Shown: one piece after another, positions 26,259 to 34,345 of the stretch
Layout: each line of letters starts with the position of its first letter
Position numbering within the stretch: position 1 is the stretch's first letter
From: Aestuariibacter sp. GS-14
GTDB lineage: Bacteria; Pseudomonadota; Gammaproteobacteria; Enterobacterales; Alteromonadaceae
DNA: 64,000 nt
NCBI RefSeq assembly: GCF_006494365.1
Contig: NZ_VHIP01000008.1
Location: 124,001-188,000, forward strand
Reading direction: 5' to 3'
Position numbers and translations under genes: made by a program
The notes under the pieces: model-generated
What the model saw: the letters and a program-made list of their open reading frames with translations, nothing else
Told to the model about the DNA's origin: nothing
Database searches by the model: none

Positions 26259-26654
26259 ATGACACAATTTGACGAACGCGAAGAATGGTACGAATTTAAT
26301 CAGGAAACCATTGAGGCGCTAATCAGCGACGGCAGCGAAGCCGACGCGAAATACACCATTGAACACCACATGGCGTGCAATAACTTTGACCGATTAGAAA
26401 AAGCGGCAGTTGATGCATTTAAAGCGGGCTTTGAAGTGACTGATGCTGAAGAAGTCTACTTAGATGACGGCGGTACGGTTTTCTGTTTCGATGTTATCGC
26501 TGAGCGTTTTTTAAAGCGCGAAGAACTGGATGCCGATATTGATGCGCTATTAAAAATTGCCGACAAACACCAGGTTCATTACGACGGCTGGGGCACCTAT
26601 TACATTGGTGAAGACGCCGAAGAAATAAGCGATGAAATGGGCGAAGAAGAATAG
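26259..26654 (+). CDS. rraB: regulator of RNase E activity RraB
   Basis: An acidic protein of 131 residues typical of RraB in length and sequence: KYTIEHHMACNNFDRLEKAA and VHYDGWGTYYIG. In E. coli RraB binds RNase E and changes which RNAs it cuts. The C-terminus is very acidic (GEDAEEISDEMGEEE). GAAGGCGG precedes the ATG. It is probably cotranscribed with plsC. Confidence 0.93.
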   Translation: MTQFDEREEWYEFNQETIEALISDGSEADAKYTIEHHMACNNFDRLEKAAVDAFKAGFEVTDAEEVYLDDGGTVFCFDVIAERFLKREELDADIDALLKIADKHQVHYDGWGTYYIGEDAEEISDEMGEEE

Positions 26655-26664
26655 CCCTTCCGAT

Positions 26665-26690
26665 CAGGCCTGTATCACAGGCCTGTTGCA
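26665..26690 (+). terminator. hairpin after rraB
   Basis: CAGGCCTGT-ATC-ACAGGCCTG is a perfect 9-bp stem with a 3-base loop, 11 bases after the rraB stop. The following TTGCATT is only moderately U-rich. Confidence 0.55.
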
Positions 26691-26783
26691 TTCATCTAAA
26701 AAAACAGTTACAAAATAACGGTTAACATAAACAACAAGCCCGGATGCCTCTCAGAGAGAGTTTGCGTTCAGGTAACTTTCGTC

Positions 26784-28025
26784 ATGACGACGATTACTCA
26801 GACAGGAGGTCACGTGGATACCACTCCCGATTATTCAGCTTATTCTTACCAAGAATTATGTGATGCACGCGCAACGCTTGACGAAGCCTTGTATCCCGAA
26901 CGAGCAAAACAACTCGACGAACTGATAGCCAGTCACGCTGAACACATCTCAGAAGAATCATCACAAGTACTTGATAAGGAAGGCACGTTTTTACGTAAAT
27001 CCCCGGTGAATTTTCACGGTTCTGCAAAAGAATTCTTTTCCATTTGGATTGTAAATCTACTGCTCTCCATTGTAACGCTTGGCATTTATTCAGCCTGGGC
27101 CAAAGTGCGCACCAATCGCTATCTTTACGGTAACCTGGAAATCGACGGACACCGTTTTTCTTATCTGGCAGAACCGTTGCAAATTTTGAAAGGCCGAATT
27201 ATCAGCGCCATCTTACTGGTGGGCTATATTCTTGCCATATCCACCAGCCCAATTGTTGCCGTTGTAATGGCACTGGCTATTGCCATATTGTCGCCCTGGT
27301 TAATTTGCAAGGGCATGCAGTTCGGCATGAAAATGACCAGCTACCGCAATGTGCGTTTTGGCTTTACCGGCCGCTATGGAGAAGCCTTTCTGGTATTTTT
27401 ACTCTTCCCGTTTTTAACCGTGTTTACGCTGTATCTGGCCATGCCATGGGCGCTCAAAAAGATGGATGAATTCATTCTTAATAACACCACTTACGGCGAC
27501 AAGGCATTTAGTACAGAATTGAGTGGCGGTACGTATTTTGTTGCAGGTCTGGCAGCAGGTGTAGTCTCAATCATTACCTTTATAGTTGGCATAAGCCTTA
27601 TTGGCGCGACTGCGGTATTTGCCGGGGCGAAAGAATCCGCTGAACAGGCAGGCAGCATTTCGGTAATGCTGGGAGTGTTCATTCTGTATTTCCTGGTATT
27701 TACGTTAGCGAGCGCCATTTACTCGGGCATGATCCGCAATCACATGTATGCGCAAACGCGTCTGGGCAATGTAGCAACGTTTGAGTCAAACGTTACCGTG
27801 GGTGGCTTTTTAGTGCTTAAAATTACCAACATGCTGGCATTGGTTTTCAGCCTTGGCCTGGCACTTCCGTGGGTGAAGACACGCACGCTAAGCTACCTGG
27901 CCGCGCATACACAGGTGAATGTACTGGATGGTATTGATTCTGTGGTGGCGTCTAACGAGCAAATCGGCACGGCAACAGCTGAAGAAGTCGCCAGTGCTTT
28001 CGACCTCGATGTATCACTGGGTTAA
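26784..28025 (+). CDS. YjgN-type (DUF898) inner membrane protein
   Basis: A protein of 413 residues. Residues 15-60 carry the SxxEL motif also seen in the protein at 9118 (YSYQELCDARATLD, then YPERAKQLDEL). The DUF898/YjgN membrane domain follows, with about eight helices and the recurring pattern TLGIYSAWAKVRTNRYLYG. Function unknown. Two starts are possible: ATG 26784, or GTG 26814 (residue 11), which has a perfect AGGAGGT three bases upstream, rather close. I kept the longer form. It is followed nine bases later by an M48 protease gene, a recurring pairing for YjgN. Confidence 0.87.
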   Translation: MTTITQTGGHVDTTPDYSAYSYQELCDARATLDEALYPERAKQLDELIASHAEHISEESSQVLDKEGTFLRKSPVNFHGSAKEFFSIWIVNLLLSIVTLGIYSAWAKVRTNRYLYGNLEIDGHRFSYLAEPLQILKGRIISAILLVGYILAISTSPIVAVVMALAIAILSPWLICKGMQFGMKMTSYRNVRFGFTGRYGEAFLVFLLFPFLTVFTLYLAMPWALKKMDEFILNNTTYGDKAFSTELSGGTYFVAGLAAGVVSIITFIVGISLIGATAVFAGAKESAEQAGSISVMLGVFILYFLVFTLASAIYSGMIRNHMYAQTRLGNVATFESNVTVGGFLVLKITNMLALVFSLGLALPWVKTRTLSYLAAHTQVNVLDGIDSVVASNEQIGTATAEEVASAFDLDVSLG

Positions 28026-28034
28026 GTACCCTTT

Positions 28035-29081
28035 ATGATCTACACAGGCAAGCTTTACTCAGCCGGTTCAACTGTGCATCAACTGGTTGAACTGGTGCTG
28101 GACGATGCGTATTTTACGCTGCACGCCATTCCGGAACGCACGGTTCTTGGCGTGCATACCCGTGAGGCGATTCGTACTAACAGCCGTGTAGGTAACCTGC
28201 CAAGAGAAGTCGCACTTAGCAATGGCGACATGTTGTCGATTCACGCCGACGACACGTTACATCGCTGGCTCGACACCAAGGCAGGAGGCAAACACAATCA
28301 ACGTGGCTGGTCATTGTCATCATTGGAAAACAGTGCCAAATGGGCCATCGCCAGTGTGTTGTTAGCCCCGTTGATGCTGGTTGGTATCTTTAAATATGTT
28401 ATCCCTGCCATGGCAATATCCTTTGCTTCTTACGTGCCATACTCGTTAAAGGACGTGGCTTCCCGCCATACTTTAGCAGCACTCGATCGCACTATTTTAA
28501 ATCCTACTAAGCTGGACGAAGATGTTCAGCAACGCTTAACTCAACGCTTCGAATCCGTATTTAATGCGCTTCACCTGGATCACCCGGATTTTAACACGCA
28601 ATTCAGATACACAGACGAAATGGGGGCAAACGCCTTTGCGCTGCCTAATGGTACTATTGTATTTACCGATCAATTGGTTGCGCTGGTGAACAACAACGAA
28701 GAGCAGCTCTCTGCTATTTTGTTGCACGAAATTGGACATGTAAACGAACAACATTCCATGCGTCTGATAGCAGAAACCATTGCTACCACAGTGGTGATCA
28801 CCTATTTCTTCGGTGACGTGAGTGGCGTATTCGAAACCTTTATGGGTGCCAGTAATACCCTGATCAACAATCAGTTTTCTCAAAAGCTGGAAACTGAGGC
28901 CGATGATTTTGCGCTTGAACATGCCAATGCAGCAGGCCTGACCCCAGAGGACTTTGCCAATGCCCTGGAGTCGTTGGCTAGTGCCTCCCCGGAAGAAAGC
29001 GACATCAATAAGTTATTGAGTTCGCATCCCATGTTAAAAGAACGGATTGAAAAAGCGCGCGCCGCACAATCGTCTGAGTAG
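28035..29081 (+). CDS. M48-family membrane metalloprotease
   Basis: A protein of 348 residues. Residues 1-95 form a beta-rich N-terminal part, a hydrophobic segment lies at about 108-133, and a zinc peptidase domain follows with HEIGH (two His ligands and the catalytic Glu) and the third ligand Glu in LETEADDFAL. M48 proteases cut membrane or exported proteins; the substrate is unknown. The N-terminal half is not that of HtpX or BepA. It starts nine bases after the YjgN-type gene, so the two probably act together. Confidence 0.9.
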   Translation: MIYTGKLYSAGSTVHQLVELVLDDAYFTLHAIPERTVLGVHTREAIRTNSRVGNLPREVALSNGDMLSIHADDTLHRWLDTKAGGKHNQRGWSLSSLENSAKWAIASVLLAPLMLVGIFKYVIPAMAISFASYVPYSLKDVASRHTLAALDRTILNPTKLDEDVQQRLTQRFESVFNALHLDHPDFNTQFRYTDEMGANAFALPNGTIVFTDQLVALVNNNEEQLSAILLHEIGHVNEQHSMRLIAETIATTVVITYFFGDVSGVFETFMGASNTLINNQFSQKLETEADDFALEHANAAGLTPEDFANALESLASASPEESDINKLLSSHPMLKERIEKARAAQSSE

Positions 29082-29138
29082 GTAACAAGCCCTGCTATTC
29101 CTGGAGCCAATCCGCCTAATCCCTATTGGAGCAGTTGC

Positions 29139-30332
29139 CTAAACAGAACGCATCGATTGCATAATGTCAGCAATTGCATTCACGGCAGCAATAGACTCTG
29201 CCGGATCAATATTCGCCTGAGGATTATTAAAGTCACCTTCTGCACCCGCTTGCACGAGAATGCCGTCGCGACGCGGATAAAACGACGTGTGTTTGTCGAA
29301 ATACTGGATACCGTATTGCAATCCCGGTTGAGGGATCAGTTTGCAGGTTTGTCCTCGTACGGGAGTGATTGTGTCGTCGTTTAACAGTGTCTTCGCGCCA
29401 TACCCGGTGCAGTTCACAATAACAGGCTCATCAAAGTGCTTAAAATCGTCCTGTTGCCTGAGTTCACGATGCACAATCACGCCGCCATTGCGGGTAAACA
29501 CATCGAGTAAATACTGTGAATAGGCGCTGATATTAAACATGAGCAACGGAAACTGACGAACATACGGCGTGGCAAACGGATTGAGTTCTGTGGGTACATT
29601 GCGTGCTTTCGGCGTGAGGTCGTTAAGCAATTCATGTTGATAAGCCGGATAAGGCGGCTCGCCCGGGATATTATGCCCGCCCTTTTCGCTAAATGGCTTG
29701 TCTGCCATGCGAAACATCGTGGTCCACTCAACCGGGTGTCCGGGCAGCCCCAGTAAGGTTTGAAAACGCAGATAAGAGAGGCGCGCCATCCATTGCCAGG
29801 TTTGCGCATACCCGCTGGCATGTTCCAGCGTAACAATCCGTGAATCCGGTGACCAAATTCCTGTTGCATAACTGGAGCGCACATAGGGCGGCCGCTCTTT
29901 GGCATAAATGGTAACCTGATACCCCGCGCGCTGGCAGGCGATAGCAGTGGTAAGTCCAATAGCGCCGCAGCCCACCACCGCCACAGGTGTATTCGTTTCT
30001 GCCTGAATCTGCTTTTCTGCCAGTGCAGCTGCGCCCCACGACAGCGACCATCCACTCCCGCCGTGACCGTAGTTGTGTATAACGGTTTTGTTTCCCATCA
30101 CTTCCACGTCGGTGCGAGGCCCCATTGCCCGAAATGGCCGGGTGCACACATTCATAGCAACAATGCGATCACTGCGCGCTTCTACTTTTTCGAGTGGCGG
30201 CAAACTCAAGGGCAGTTCAATGGGTGATAGAGGAGGATGATAAACGGTGGCGGGCTGACGACCAGCACAACCCAACAATGACCCGGCGAGACCTGCGCCT
30301 ACGGCCTGTTTAATAAAGTGTCTGCGTTGCAT
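29139..30332 (-). CDS. DAAO-like FAD oxidoreductase, Tat lipoprotein, apparently circularly permuted
   Basis: A protein of 397 residues. It opens with a twin-arginine signal (MQRRHFIKQA) ending in the lipobox SLLGC (Cys22), so it is likely exported folded with FAD and lipidated. The FAD-binding GCGAIG lies at 121-126, not at the N-terminus. Residues 63-103 (PFRAMGP, then HNYGHGGSGWSLSWGAA) match the C-terminal end of D-amino-acid oxidase, including the substrate-binding Arg (here Arg68) and the His-Gly FAD loop. The protein ends where that segment would begin in a normal DAAO (GAEGDFNN, final helix). The order is thus a circular permutation. The substrate is probably a D-amino acid or a similar amine. 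The frame extends upstream; the twin-arginine ATG is the sensible start. Confidence 0.85.
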   Translation of the reverse strand: MQRRHFIKQAVGAGLAGSLLGCAGRQPATVYHPPLSPIELPLSLPPLEKVEARSDRIVAMNVCTRPFRAMGPRTDVEVMGNKTVIHNYGHGGSGWSLSWGAAALAEKQIQAETNTPVAVVGCGAIGLTTAIACQRAGYQVTIYAKERPPYVRSSYATGIWSPDSRIVTLEHASGYAQTWQWMARLSYLRFQTLLGLPGHPVEWTTMFRMADKPFSEKGGHNIPGEPPYPAYQHELLNDLTPKARNVPTELNPFATPYVRQFPLLMFNISAYSQYLLDVFTRNGGVIVHRELRQQDDFKHFDEPVIVNCTGYGAKTLLNDDTITPVRGQTCKLIPQPGLQYGIQYFDKHTSFYPRRDGILVQAGAEGDFNNPQANIDPAESIAAVNAIADIMQSMRSV

Positions 30333-30577
30333 AAATACTCCAAAGAAATACGGGTCCTGAAGCACTAAAACAACACATGTCTCCAAAAGCAGGTAACGGA
30401 GAAAGATGTAAACAATATTACCCATGCTCACACCTATTTGATTACAGGCAGAAAGCGCGGCATGAGCTGGTTGTTCTTATTATTGTGCCAGCTTATCGGC
30501 CCTGTCCGGCGTGCACAATGTTACTGGTCGTAAGAATTGATTATTCTGTGAACCAACAGCCATTTTTCCTGCGCAAC

Positions 30578-31309
30578 TTACTGGTTAAGAATGGCAGCAG
30601 CCGCTTGCTTCGCCATGCGCTGTGTTTTCTTAATCATTTCAACCGAGCCTGTCTCGCCGTGCCCGGGCACAACGGTATCAATATCGCGATACCTGTCCAA
30701 TACACGTTGAGCTGACGCCCCCCACTGGACTACATCGCCTTCAGCTGTGTACCCCATGGAGTTGGTTTCCATTGCGCGTATAAAGCAGCCGCCGAACAAC
30801 ACATGCTGTTTGGGCAGCCACACGACGATATTGTCCAGCGTATGTCCTGGCCCCGGATAAAACACTTCAATAGTGTCAGTTAGAACCGTATCTGAATCGG
30901 TAAACATATGCGTTGCAGGCTGTTCGCCTTTTTCTTGCAAAAACTCATTGGTAAGCGCATGAGCCCAGGTGGGGATGTGTTGTTGGTTAAATACATCCAG
31001 GTTGCCGCCAGCGTCGTCGTGAGAGTGCGTAGCAATAACACCTGCCAGGTGCAGCGAGCGCTGCTCAAGCCACTTCTGGATAACGCCAATATCATCGCGA
31101 TCCCAAGGCGTGTCTACCAGATAAGCTTCCGCACCGGTTACCACAATTAACCCGTTGCCGGTTACGGCGCCATAACCTTCAACCTGACGGGATGACTGAT
31201 GTAAAAATACGGTGTCATTAATGGCCCTAATGGTGAGATTTTCCGCATAACTCAGCAATGGGAACAGACTAATCAGCCCTGTCAGAACCAACGTTAACAA
31301 CGCTTTCAT
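30578..31309 (-). CDS. subclass B1 metallo-beta-lactamase
   Basis: A protein of 243 residues with a signal peptide (ALLTLVLTGLISLFPLLSYA). The zinc ligands of subclass B1 are all present: H95 and H97 in HSHDD, H156 in GPGHTLDN (site 1); D99, C175 in FGGCFIR and H217 in VPGHGE (site 2). Arg178 stands where Lys224 (standard B1 numbering) binds the beta-lactam carboxylate, as in some VIM-like enzymes. It should hydrolyse carbapenems if expressed. AAGGAAAG before the ATG at 31307-31309 fixes the start. No integron or insertion sequence is adjacent, so it seems a resident chromosomal gene. The permuted DAAO gene lies 245 bases downstream on the same strand. Confidence 0.9.
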   Translation of the reverse strand: MKALLTLVLTGLISLFPLLSYAENLTIRAINDTVFLHQSSRQVEGYGAVTGNGLIVVTGAEAYLVDTPWDRDDIGVIQKWLEQRSLHLAGVIATHSHDDAGGNLDVFNQQHIPTWAHALTNEFLQEKGEQPATHMFTDSDTVLTDTIEVFYPGPGHTLDNIVVWLPKQHVLFGGCFIRAMETNSMGYTAEGDVVQWGASAQRVLDRYRDIDTVVPGHGETGSVEMIKKTQRMAKQAAAAILNQ

Positions 31310-31398
31310 ACATCTTTCCTTAAGTTTCACTTCAGTTTTTGTTCATCTTACTCTGCGCACACTACAGGTGTAGATAAAAAGACCCAGAGGGATACACC

Positions 31399-32097
31399 AT
31401 GAGAATCCAGTCACAGATTAAAGCAATATTGGCCTCACTCGCACTGTCGTTGAGCGTATCTGCTGTAACGTATGCCGACACGCCAACCGTTAACGTAAAA
31501 GAGCATTTTAATCAGCCCGATTTACAAACCGCTCTTGCCGGCACGCCAAAACACAAACAACAGGCAGACCTGAGCAGCCTGTCGGTTAAAACTGGTGAAA
31601 TGCTGCGCACCACCGATCACATAGATTTTTGGTTCTACGATGCCTGGATAACGTTATTTGGTGACCGCGATTACGACGGCTATTTTTCTGGCTTCAGTCT
31701 GGAGTTTGATGCCGATACGGCTTACTACCAGGCCCCCGTATACGCCATTGTATATCTGGGAAAAAACGACTATTACGAGCCCTTTCATGTAACGTCGGTT
31801 TTCACCTTGTATGGCGAAAGCAGTGATGACTCTGTGTTGCTGGAAAGCGATCTGGTAACCGGATACCCAACGGGTGATTACGACATTCTAATTGAATTAA
31901 TTGATGCCGCCACTGAACAACATGTCGCGACGATTGATGCCTACACCGATGCAGACTTATCTTACCAAAGCCTGGAAAGTGCAGACTTTGATCAACCCTA
32001 CACCTCCGAAGTAGTGGTGGAGTATCACGCTGGCAGCTGGGGAATATTTGGGTTACTGGCATTGGCCGGGTTGGTAGTGATACGCCGCATAAAATAG
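31399..32097 (+). CDS. secreted protein with GlyGly-CTERM-like anchor (choice-of-anchor H type)
   Basis: A protein of 232 residues with a signal peptide (ILASLALSLSVSAVTYA) and a C-terminal sorting tail: a Gly-Ser motif (HAGSWG), a hydrophobic helix (IFGLLALAGLVVI) and a basic end (RRIK). This fits the GlyGly-CTERM/rhombosortase type. The middle (about 65-190) is acidic and beta-rich (DIDFWFYDAW, DRDYDGYF), as in the choice-of-anchor H family, though this name is from memory. Probably exported by type II secretion and held on the outer surface. It is divergent from the lactamase gene. Confidence 0.75.
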   Translation: MRIQSQIKAILASLALSLSVSAVTYADTPTVNVKEHFNQPDLQTALAGTPKHKQQADLSSLSVKTGEMLRTTDHIDFWFYDAWITLFGDRDYDGYFSGFSLEFDADTAYYQAPVYAIVYLGKNDYYEPFHVTSVFTLYGESSDDSVLLESDLVTGYPTGDYDILIELIDAATEQHVATIDAYTDADLSYQSLESADFDQPYTSEVVVEYHAGSWGIFGLLALAGLVVIRRIK

Positions 32098-32122
32098 CGC
32101 ACTCCCGTCCTCTTTTGCAGAC

Positions 32123-32151
32123 AACAGGCCGCTTACCGGCCTGTTTCATTT
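32123..32151. terminator. bidirectional terminator between convergent genes
   Basis: AACAGGCCG and CGGCCTGTT form a perfect 9-bp stem with a 5-base loop, followed on the plus strand by TCATTTTA. It lies between the anchor-H type gene and the convergent depolymerase gene. Confidence 0.75.
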
Positions 32152-32165
32152 TACGCTATTTCACA

Positions 32166-34097
32166 TTACGGACAGCTACCTACATACCAGTTGCTTCCAT
32201 CACTGGAATGAAGCGTATTATTGCCCCAGGTAGAACCGCTGAGCGGCGCATTGGTGCCCGTAGCGAAATAATCTGGAGTCCAGTAGTTGCCGGTGCTGTA
32301 AGCACGCCCCGCCACTTTGTGATAATAATTCGCGGTGGTGTATTCTGCGCAGGTATTGCCTCCCGTACCACCACCAGTACCGCCGTCATCACCGCCAGAG
32401 CCGCCATCGCCTCCAGTGCTGCCGCCACCGGAACACGCCTGCACAGGACCTGTACATGATGCATCGTTATCCTGCCATTGACACATCTGGTTGCTGTTAC
32501 TCACCTCGTTTAATTTAAACGCTGCCGTGCTGTACTCCAGATAGCAATTGGCGTAATTGGTATAGTCCAGGCGACCTGCATTGATGTGATCGGTTAGTGT
32601 GGCGGTTACCCCTGCATCCACAGTAACCGTAACCGTTACTGAGGACGACAGGCCAGCAGTATCGGAGGCAGTAACAGTTATCGTTTGTTCTCCGCCCGGC
32701 TGTTCACAGGCTTGCGCGCTGAAACTCACGCCATTAACCGTTGCACTCACATTCCCGGTAGCAAACCCTACTGATACTGTGCTCAGGTCTTCGTTTTCAT
32801 CAAACACGTCGCCACTTACCGTTACACATTGCGCAGCAACATCCGACACAACATTCATTAATTCTGGTGCAGTGGGTGGCGGTGGTGGCCCCACCCTTGC
32901 CGTTACCGACACAGCATTGGATACCGCGCCCGCATCATCTGTTGCCGAAACGGTGATCACGTATAACGCATCCGGCAGACTCGCTGTTACTGCCGCAAAA
33001 TCGCCGTTTTGCTGCGTAGTTGTGGTGTACTGATAGCTGTTTTGCGCATTGTCTTGCACCAGGATTTCAACGGCATCCACGCTACCGTCATTATCGACAG
33101 CATTGCCGTTAATGTTGAGTTGCCCGCCAATGTCCTGTGCGGTTATAGCACTAACTACCGGCGCCTGATTGCGATCCACCCGCTTGTTATTGTCGGCAAA
33201 ATACTGGCCCAGATACATCGCGTAGTTGTAACCACTGCCATTTACATAAGAACCACTGGCACCAGCGCCCCCCGACCAGGCATGATCAACACCGTTTAAC
33301 CACACCATGGATACCCGGCCATCCTGCCATAAAAATTCTTGCATGGTCCTGCTACCTGAACCAATCACGGTGCTTCCCGGTAGCTCCGTTACCCCGTAGG
33401 CATCCGCCATACCTTCCGCATTCTGGCGGTTGTAACACTGATCTACCGTAGTATCAGCATCGCCATGTGCAATGGATGCAATTTGGTCTGTTAGTGAACC
33501 ACTATAACTACCAGCATATTGCTGACAGCGCGTGGCCACATCAGCATACTCACAGCTCCCAATAGCACCACTTGAGCTGGTTCCAATACTGGGGCCAGCA
33601 CTCACGCCCACACCGGCAAACACGTCAGGTGCAAGACAGGCAGTGGTATTGGCGAATGCGGCACCTGATGACAAGCCAGCAATGTAAACCTGGTCCGCAT
33701 CAATTCCTTTGGTGGTGTCTGCTGTCATCGCCGAAACCAGTGAAAGTAAGTTGGCGTAATCGCCTGCGCTGCGCGACTTGGTTCCCTGCCAGTACGACCA
33801 ACAACTGAATCCCGCTTTGTTAAGTGCATCCGGCACCGCAATCACCATACCGTAGGCCTCAGCAGCCGGTTCCAGATTTGCGGTAAGATAGGCATCAACC
33901 GATTGGGTGCATCCGTGCAATACCACTAACAATGCGCGCCCTTGTCCCACTGGCGACACCGTATCCGGGGTGTATACATGTACTTTTGTAAAATTGCCGA
34001 CAGCCTGATTGGTTTGCCAGCTTCCTGCCCAGGCCTGCAGTGCGCTGCAACCCAGAATAAGTGTCCCGAACAACAATATTGATTGTAACCGTTTCAT
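32166..34097 (-). CDS. extracellular PHB depolymerase-type esterase with C-terminal modules
   Basis: A protein of 643 residues. The signal peptide ends near AWAGSW; the preceding LILGCSA also resembles a lipobox, so secretion form is open. Residues 35-335 are the type 1 depolymerase/esterase domain: oxyanion VVLHGCTQS, nucleophile Ser143 in GLSSGAAF, Asp in HGDADTTV and His in GVDHAWSG. Two Ig/cadherin-like modules (about 355-545) follow, then a Gly-rich linker and a Trp/Tyr-rich C-terminal domain of about 60 residues that may bind polymer. It likely degrades short-chain polyhydroxyalkanoate outside the cell. GGGTGG before the ATG decides the start. Confidence 0.88.
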   Translation of the reverse strand: MKRLQSILLFGTLILGCSALQAWAGSWQTNQAVGNFTKVHVYTPDTVSPVGQGRALLVVLHGCTQSVDAYLTANLEPAAEAYGMVIAVPDALNKAGFSCWSYWQGTKSRSAGDYANLLSLVSAMTADTTKGIDADQVYIAGLSSGAAFANTTACLAPDVFAGVGVSAGPSIGTSSSGAIGSCEYADVATRCQQYAGSYSGSLTDQIASIAHGDADTTVDQCYNRQNAEGMADAYGVTELPGSTVIGSGSRTMQEFLWQDGRVSMVWLNGVDHAWSGGAGASGSYVNGSGYNYAMYLGQYFADNNKRVDRNQAPVVSAITAQDIGGQLNINGNAVDNDGSVDAVEILVQDNAQNSYQYTTTTQQNGDFAAVTASLPDALYVITVSATDDAGAVSNAVSVTARVGPPPPPTAPELMNVVSDVAAQCVTVSGDVFDENEDLSTVSVGFATGNVSATVNGVSFSAQACEQPGGEQTITVTASDTAGLSSSVTVTVTVDAGVTATLTDHINAGRLDYTNYANCYLEYSTAAFKLNEVSNSNQMCQWQDNDASCTGPVQACSGGGSTGGDGGSGGDDGGTGGGTGGNTCAEYTTANYYHKVAGRAYSTGNYWTPDYFATGTNAPLSGSTWGNNTLHSSDGSNWYVGSCP

Positions 34098-34345
34098 TTC
34101 ACCACCCTTGTTATTTATTAATAAATGGTAAAAATATTGTTGATCTTTTGTACACTCATGGCTGTAGCACTTTCGTACTGTGAATGATTCGAATGAAGAT
34201 CCATGACGTTTTGAGTGAAGCAAGGTTAAGCATTCGCCACTCACTACGACTAAAGTACCCCTGCTTTCCTGACCAAAGTACTAACTCAACTCAGCCCTCG
34301 ACATGCCGCAAAAGGATATAATGTTACAGTATTGTTAATTAACGA

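Noticed and set aside
30332..31309. Mobile origin of the metallo-beta-lactamase
   Set aside because: No insertion sequence, integron element or composition shift was found around the gene.
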